From Lentisphaeria bacterium (lineage in GTDB: Bacteria; Verrucomicrobiota; Lentisphaeria; Oligosphaerales; Oligosphaeraceae): a DNA stretch of 15,452 nucleotides. The position numbers and the translations under genes were made by a program. The stretch lies in contig JAEEXV010000374.1 of NCBI GenBank assembly GCA_016287975.1, forward strand, positions 1 through 15,452, read 5' to 3'. Of this stretch, positions 12,672-15,452 are shown one piece after another; the first letter of the stretch is position 1, and the number at the start of each line of letters is the position of its first letter. The notes beneath the pieces were generated by a model. It ran no database searches and was not told where the DNA came from. It worked only from the letters and a program-made list of their open reading frames with translations.

Positions 12672-14440
12672 CCCCGTTCACTTTTACTCCGCAGGCCGCC
12701 GACGCAGGCGCCCCTCTCGACCTTCACGCCCGCTTCCGTCTCGAACTCCCCGCCGACGCAGGCTTCGCCCTCAAGGAACGCGCCCGCGAAATCGCCACCA
12801 GCGTCTCCCTGAAATGGCCGCGCCCCATCGTCACCGCCGCCTTCGTGCCCGCCTCCCGCGCCCACGAACGCCTCGCGCGGCTCCTGCGGACCCCTGAACT
12901 GCCACCGCAGGCATACGAACTTGCGCTCGACGAAAACGGCGCCCTGCTCAAGGCCTCCGACGACGCAGGCTTCTTCTACGCCCTCCTCTCCCTGCAAGAA
13001 GCCCTCACCACGTCCTCGAACCGAAGCGCGTGCGTCCTGCGCGCCTCCTTCGCCCCCGCCCTCCCCGTGCGGGGCTACATGCTGGACATCTCGCGCGACA
13101 AGGTGCCTACGATGGAGACGCTCTTCGCCCTCGTCGACACCCTCGCCTCCCTGCGCTACAACCAGCTCCAGCTCTACACCGAGCACACCTTCGCCTTCGC
13201 CGACGACGCGCCCGCATGGCGCGGCTACTCCCCCATGACGCCCGAGGAGATCATGCGCCTCGACGAATACTGCGCAAGGCGCTTCATCGAGCTCGTGCCC
13301 AACCTCAACTCCTTCGGCCACCTCGGAAAGTGGCTGTGCCACCCCGAATACGCCCATCTCGCCGAACACGAAAAGCCCTGGCTCTACGAGCCCTGGGGCT
13401 CCTGGATGCACGACGTCATCTGCCCAGGACCAGAGGCGGAGGCCTTCATCGCCCGACTCTATGACGAAATGCTCCCGAACTTCACCTCCCGCACCCTCAA
13501 CGTCGGCTGCGACGAGACCCTCGAACTCGGCTCAGGACGCTCCAGGGAGCGCTTTCCAGGCGTCCCCGCCTCCACCCTCTACCTCGACTTCCTGAAGACC
13601 ATCGCCCGCCTCGCCCGCGAACGCGGCTTCCGCATCCAGTTCTGGGGCGACATCATCCTCAAGCACCCCGACCTCATCCCCCAGCTCCCGCCAGACTGCA
13701 CCGCCCTCGCCTGGGGCTACGAGGCAAACGACATCTCCGCCGACGCCTGCCAGGCCTTCCAGAACGCAGGCGTCCCATACCTCGTCTGCCCAGGCACTTC
13801 CACCTGGAACTCTTTCGCGGGACGCCGCGACGTCATGCTCGCCAACCTCAGGACCTCCGTCGCCAACGCCATCCGATACGGCGCGCAGGGGCTCCTCCTC
13901 ACCGACTGGGGCGACCACGGCCACTCGCAATACTGGCCCGCCTCCTGGCCAGGCCTCACCGCCGCCGCCCTCGCCGCCTGGAACGGCGCCCTCCCCGCAG
14001 AAGACGACCTCGCCCGCCTCGTCGACCGCTTCTTCCACACCAGCGGCGCTGGCGCGCGCATACTCGCCCTCGGCGGCATCGCCGACGCCCTCCAGCCGCG
14101 CATCCACAACCGCGCCCACCCCTTCCAGGCCTTCCGCGACCACGGCAAGCGCGCCCGCGACCTCGGCATCACCGCGGAGGCCTGCGCCGCCCTCCGCGAC
14201 GACCTCGACCACCTCCCGCCCGTCGACGACGCCCCTCGCCTCGTGCGCGACGAACTCGCCCAGACCGCGGAATGGATCCGCGCGGGCCTCGACCTCATCG
14301 CAGGGACGCCCGCCGACTGGGAGGCCCGCGCAGACGCCCTCCTCGCCGAGCACCGCCGCCTCTGGCTCGCCCGCAACCGTGAAGGCGGCCTCCACCACAG
14401 CTGCGCCCTCCTCCGCGCCGACTTGACGCCAAAGGCCTAA
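12668..14440 (+). CDS. Glycoside hydrolase family 20 protein (beta-N-acetylhexosaminidase-like)
   Basis: A 590-residue protein. Residues about 20-130 look like the GH20b accessory domain (YELALDENGALLKASDDAG then FFYALLSLQEAL). The catalytic TIM barrel starts at VRGYMLDISRDKVP (134-147), continues with LRYNQLQLYTEHTF (162-175) and NLNSFGHLG (212-220). The GH20 catalytic Asp-Glu pair is in LNVGCDET (277-284; D282, E283), and FRIQFWGDII and LAWGYEAN follow. The C-terminal third (about 440-590) is helical and less conserved. The family removes terminal beta-linked GlcNAc or GalNAc; the substrate cannot be read here. There is no Sec or Tat signal peptide, so a cytoplasmic enzyme acting on imported oligosaccharides is likely. 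It overlaps tatC by ATGA. Hand scanning found no CCGG in the whole gene. Confidence 0.85.
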   Translation: MTPFTFTPQAADAGAPLDLHARFRLELPADAGFALKERAREIATSVSLKWPRPIVTAAFVPASRAHERLARLLRTPELPPQAYELALDENGALLKASDDAGFFYALLSLQEALTTSSNRSACVLRASFAPALPVRGYMLDISRDKVPTMETLFALVDTLASLRYNQLQLYTEHTFAFADDAPAWRGYSPMTPEEIMRLDEYCARRFIELVPNLNSFGHLGKWLCHPEYAHLAEHEKPWLYEPWGSWMHDVICPGPEAEAFIARLYDEMLPNFTSRTLNVGCDETLELGSGRSRERFPGVPASTLYLDFLKTIARLARERGFRIQFWGDIILKHPDLIPQLPPDCTALAWGYEANDISADACQAFQNAGVPYLVCPGTSTWNSFAGRRDVMLANLRTSVANAIRYGAQGLLLTDWGDHGHSQYWPASWPGLTAAALAAWNGALPAEDDLARLVDRFFHTSGAGARILALGGIADALQPRIHNRAHPFQAFRDHGKRARDLGITAEACAALRDDLDHLPPVDDAPRLVRDELAQTAEWIRAGLDLIAGTPADWEARADALLAEHRRLWLARNREGGLHHSCALLRADLTPKA

Positions 14441-14456
14441 TTCGACGCCGCTTCCG

Positions 14457-14485
14457 CTGGCAGAATCGCCGCGATACGATACATT
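14457..14485 (+). promoter_or_regulatory. Promoter candidate for the PHP-like gene
   Basis: CTGGCA (14457-14462), 17-nt spacer, TACATT (14480-14485), in an AT-richer patch of the 85-nt gap. The ATG at 14526 lies about 35 nt beyond the predicted start. Each hexamer matches four of six consensus positions. Confidence 0.45.
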
Positions 14486-14525
14486 AGCAGAGAATCCGCA
14501 TTTCACCCACACCGTCACCCACCGA

Positions 14526-15452
14526 ATGGAAACCTCGCCCCTGCTCCAGCGCCTCTCCTCCTTCGACGCCTGGGAGCGCGCCCACGCGCTCGCCGCGCTC
14601 GCCGCAACCACCGACTTCCCCGCCGAAGTCCCCGCGATGAACATGCACGTGCACTCGTTCTTCTCCTACAACGGGGAAGGCTGGTCGCCGTGCCGCATCG
14701 CCTACGAAATGAAGCGCCTCGGCCTCTATGCCGCCGCCCTCTGCGACTTCGACGTCCTCCAGGGCATGTCCGAGTTCCTCGCCGCAGGCGACCTCCTCGG
14801 CTTGCGCACCGCCGTCTCCTTCGAAAGCCGCGTCTTCTTCCCCGAGTACGCCGACGCCGAAATCAACTCCCCCGGCGAACCCGGCGTCTTCTATTTCATG
14901 GGCGCGGGCTTTGTGAACCGCCCTGAGCCGGGCTCGCCGGCCGAGCGCACCTTCGCCGCCATGCTGGAGCAGTCCCACCGCCGCAACCGCGCCCTGATCG
15001 CACGCATCAACGCTGCCCTTCCCGCCGCGCATCTCGACTACGACCGCGACGTCCTCCCCATCACCCCCGACGGCAATGCCACCGAGCGCCACATTGTCCG
15101 CGCCTACTATGACCTGGCCATCCGCGAGCAGGAATCCGATAGGGCCGCCAAGGCCTTCTGGGCCAAGTGCTTCGGCGCCGACGCCGGCGACCTCGCCGAC
15201 AAGGACGCCAACCCGATGAACGAGTGGCTCCGCGGCAAGCTCATGAAGAAGGGCGGCCTGGGCTATGTCCAGCCCACCCCGGACACCTTCCCGCCCATTG
15301 ACGAGGTCATCGCCATGATCCGCGAGTGCCGCGCCCTGCCGACCTCCGCCTGGCTCGACGGCCCCCTGCCCGGTGAGGCCGACCCCGGCGACCAACTCGA
15401 CTGCCTCCTCGAAAAGGGTCTTGAAATGGTCAACATCATCCCCGACCGCAAC
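14526..15452 (+). CDS. PHP-domain-like metal-dependent hydrolase (5' part)
   Basis: The frame is open from the ATG to the last base (309 codons) and is cut by the window end. After a short helical N-terminus, MNMHVHSFFSYNGEG (38-52) is the first metal-binding motif of PHP (polymerase and histidinol phosphatase) proteins, with His41 and His43. LGLYAAALCDFDVLQG (65-80) takes the place of the usual TDHD-type second motif; the expected His is Phe. AVSFESRVFF (about 95-104) resembles the following conserved Glu strand (G-x-E). Residues 180-309 have no motif I recognise. PHP proteins hydrolyse phosphoesters using a metal cluster; the substrate here is unknown. No Shine-Dalgarno is seen, and in-frame ATGs at 14637 and 14643 are possible later starts. 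CCGG sites and GCC-GGC codon pairs become common only after about 14870. Confidence 0.7.
   Translation, partial: METSPLLQRLSSFDAWERAHALAALAATTDFPAEVPAMNMHVHSFFSYNGEGWSPCRIAYEMKRLGLYAAALCDFDVLQGMSEFLAAGDLLGLRTAVSFESRVFFPEYADAEINSPGEPGVFYFMGAGFVNRPEPGSPAERTFAAMLEQSHRRNRALIARINAALPAAHLDYDRDVLPITPDGNATERHIVRAYYDLAIREQESDRAAKAFWAKCFGADAGDLADKDANPMNEWLRGKLMKKGGLGYVQPTPDTFPPIDEVIAMIRECRALPTSAWLDGPLPGEADPGDQLDCLLEKGLEMVNIIPDRN

Overview
The window comes from a GC-rich bacterial chromosome (roughly two thirds G+C by eye). Codons in the + strand genes end overwhelmingly in C. Gene content is mostly housekeeping and metabolic: an anaerobic-type indolepyruvate oxidoreductase (IorAB), a fused homocysteine methyltransferase/methylenetetrahydrofolate reductase, TatA/TatC and a GH20 hexosaminidase. 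Together with the Shine-Dalgarno sites (AGGA-type in about half the genes), this suggests an anaerobic, glycan-using bacterium, perhaps of the Lentisphaerae/Kiritimatiellota part of the PVC group. That placement is inference only; no marker gene settles it. All protein genes are on the + strand and only the tRNA is on the - strand.

Layout. Positions 1-4034 are a compact block: the 3' part of iorA, iorB, an NAD-dependent sugar epimerase, a low-molecular-weight phosphatase and TrmO, with 4-15 nt gaps or ATGA overlaps. Positions 4085-6020 hold an unrecognised single-pass membrane protein, a terminator and an isolated YejB-like ABC permease. Positions 6140-7207 encode an unrecognised exported protein behind an extended -10 promoter candidate. 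Positions 7208-7657 are intergenic: a perfect 13-bp-arm hairpin followed by a 9-bp tandem repeat of 28 clean units. Positions 7658-11213 hold the metH/metF-type fusion gene and xseA-xseB. Positions 11214-11668 hold terminators, an initiator tRNA on the - strand with its promoter and terminator, and the leader of tatA. Positions 11669-14440 are tatA-tatC-GH20, all overlapping. Positions 14526-15452 are the 5' part of a PHP-like gene cut by the window end.

No obvious defence island, CRISPR array or integrase is present. The most unusual signal is at the DNA level. The tetranucleotide CCGG is rare in the genes: a hand count gives about 39 in about 15.2 kb outside the tandem repeat, and none in the 1.77 kb GH20 gene. 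The scarcity comes from synonymous codon choice in front of glycine (GCA-GGC, ACT-GGC, CCA/CCT-GGN instead of codons ending in CC). The intergenic repeat does the opposite and packs 30 CCGG sites into about 265 bp. Its - strand carries 17 consecutive GGGG tracts, which could form G-quadruplexes. The avoidance also breaks down in the last ~580 bp. A CCGG-directed restriction or methylation system elsewhere in the genome, with this array as a site-dense exception, is the hypothesis best worth testing.
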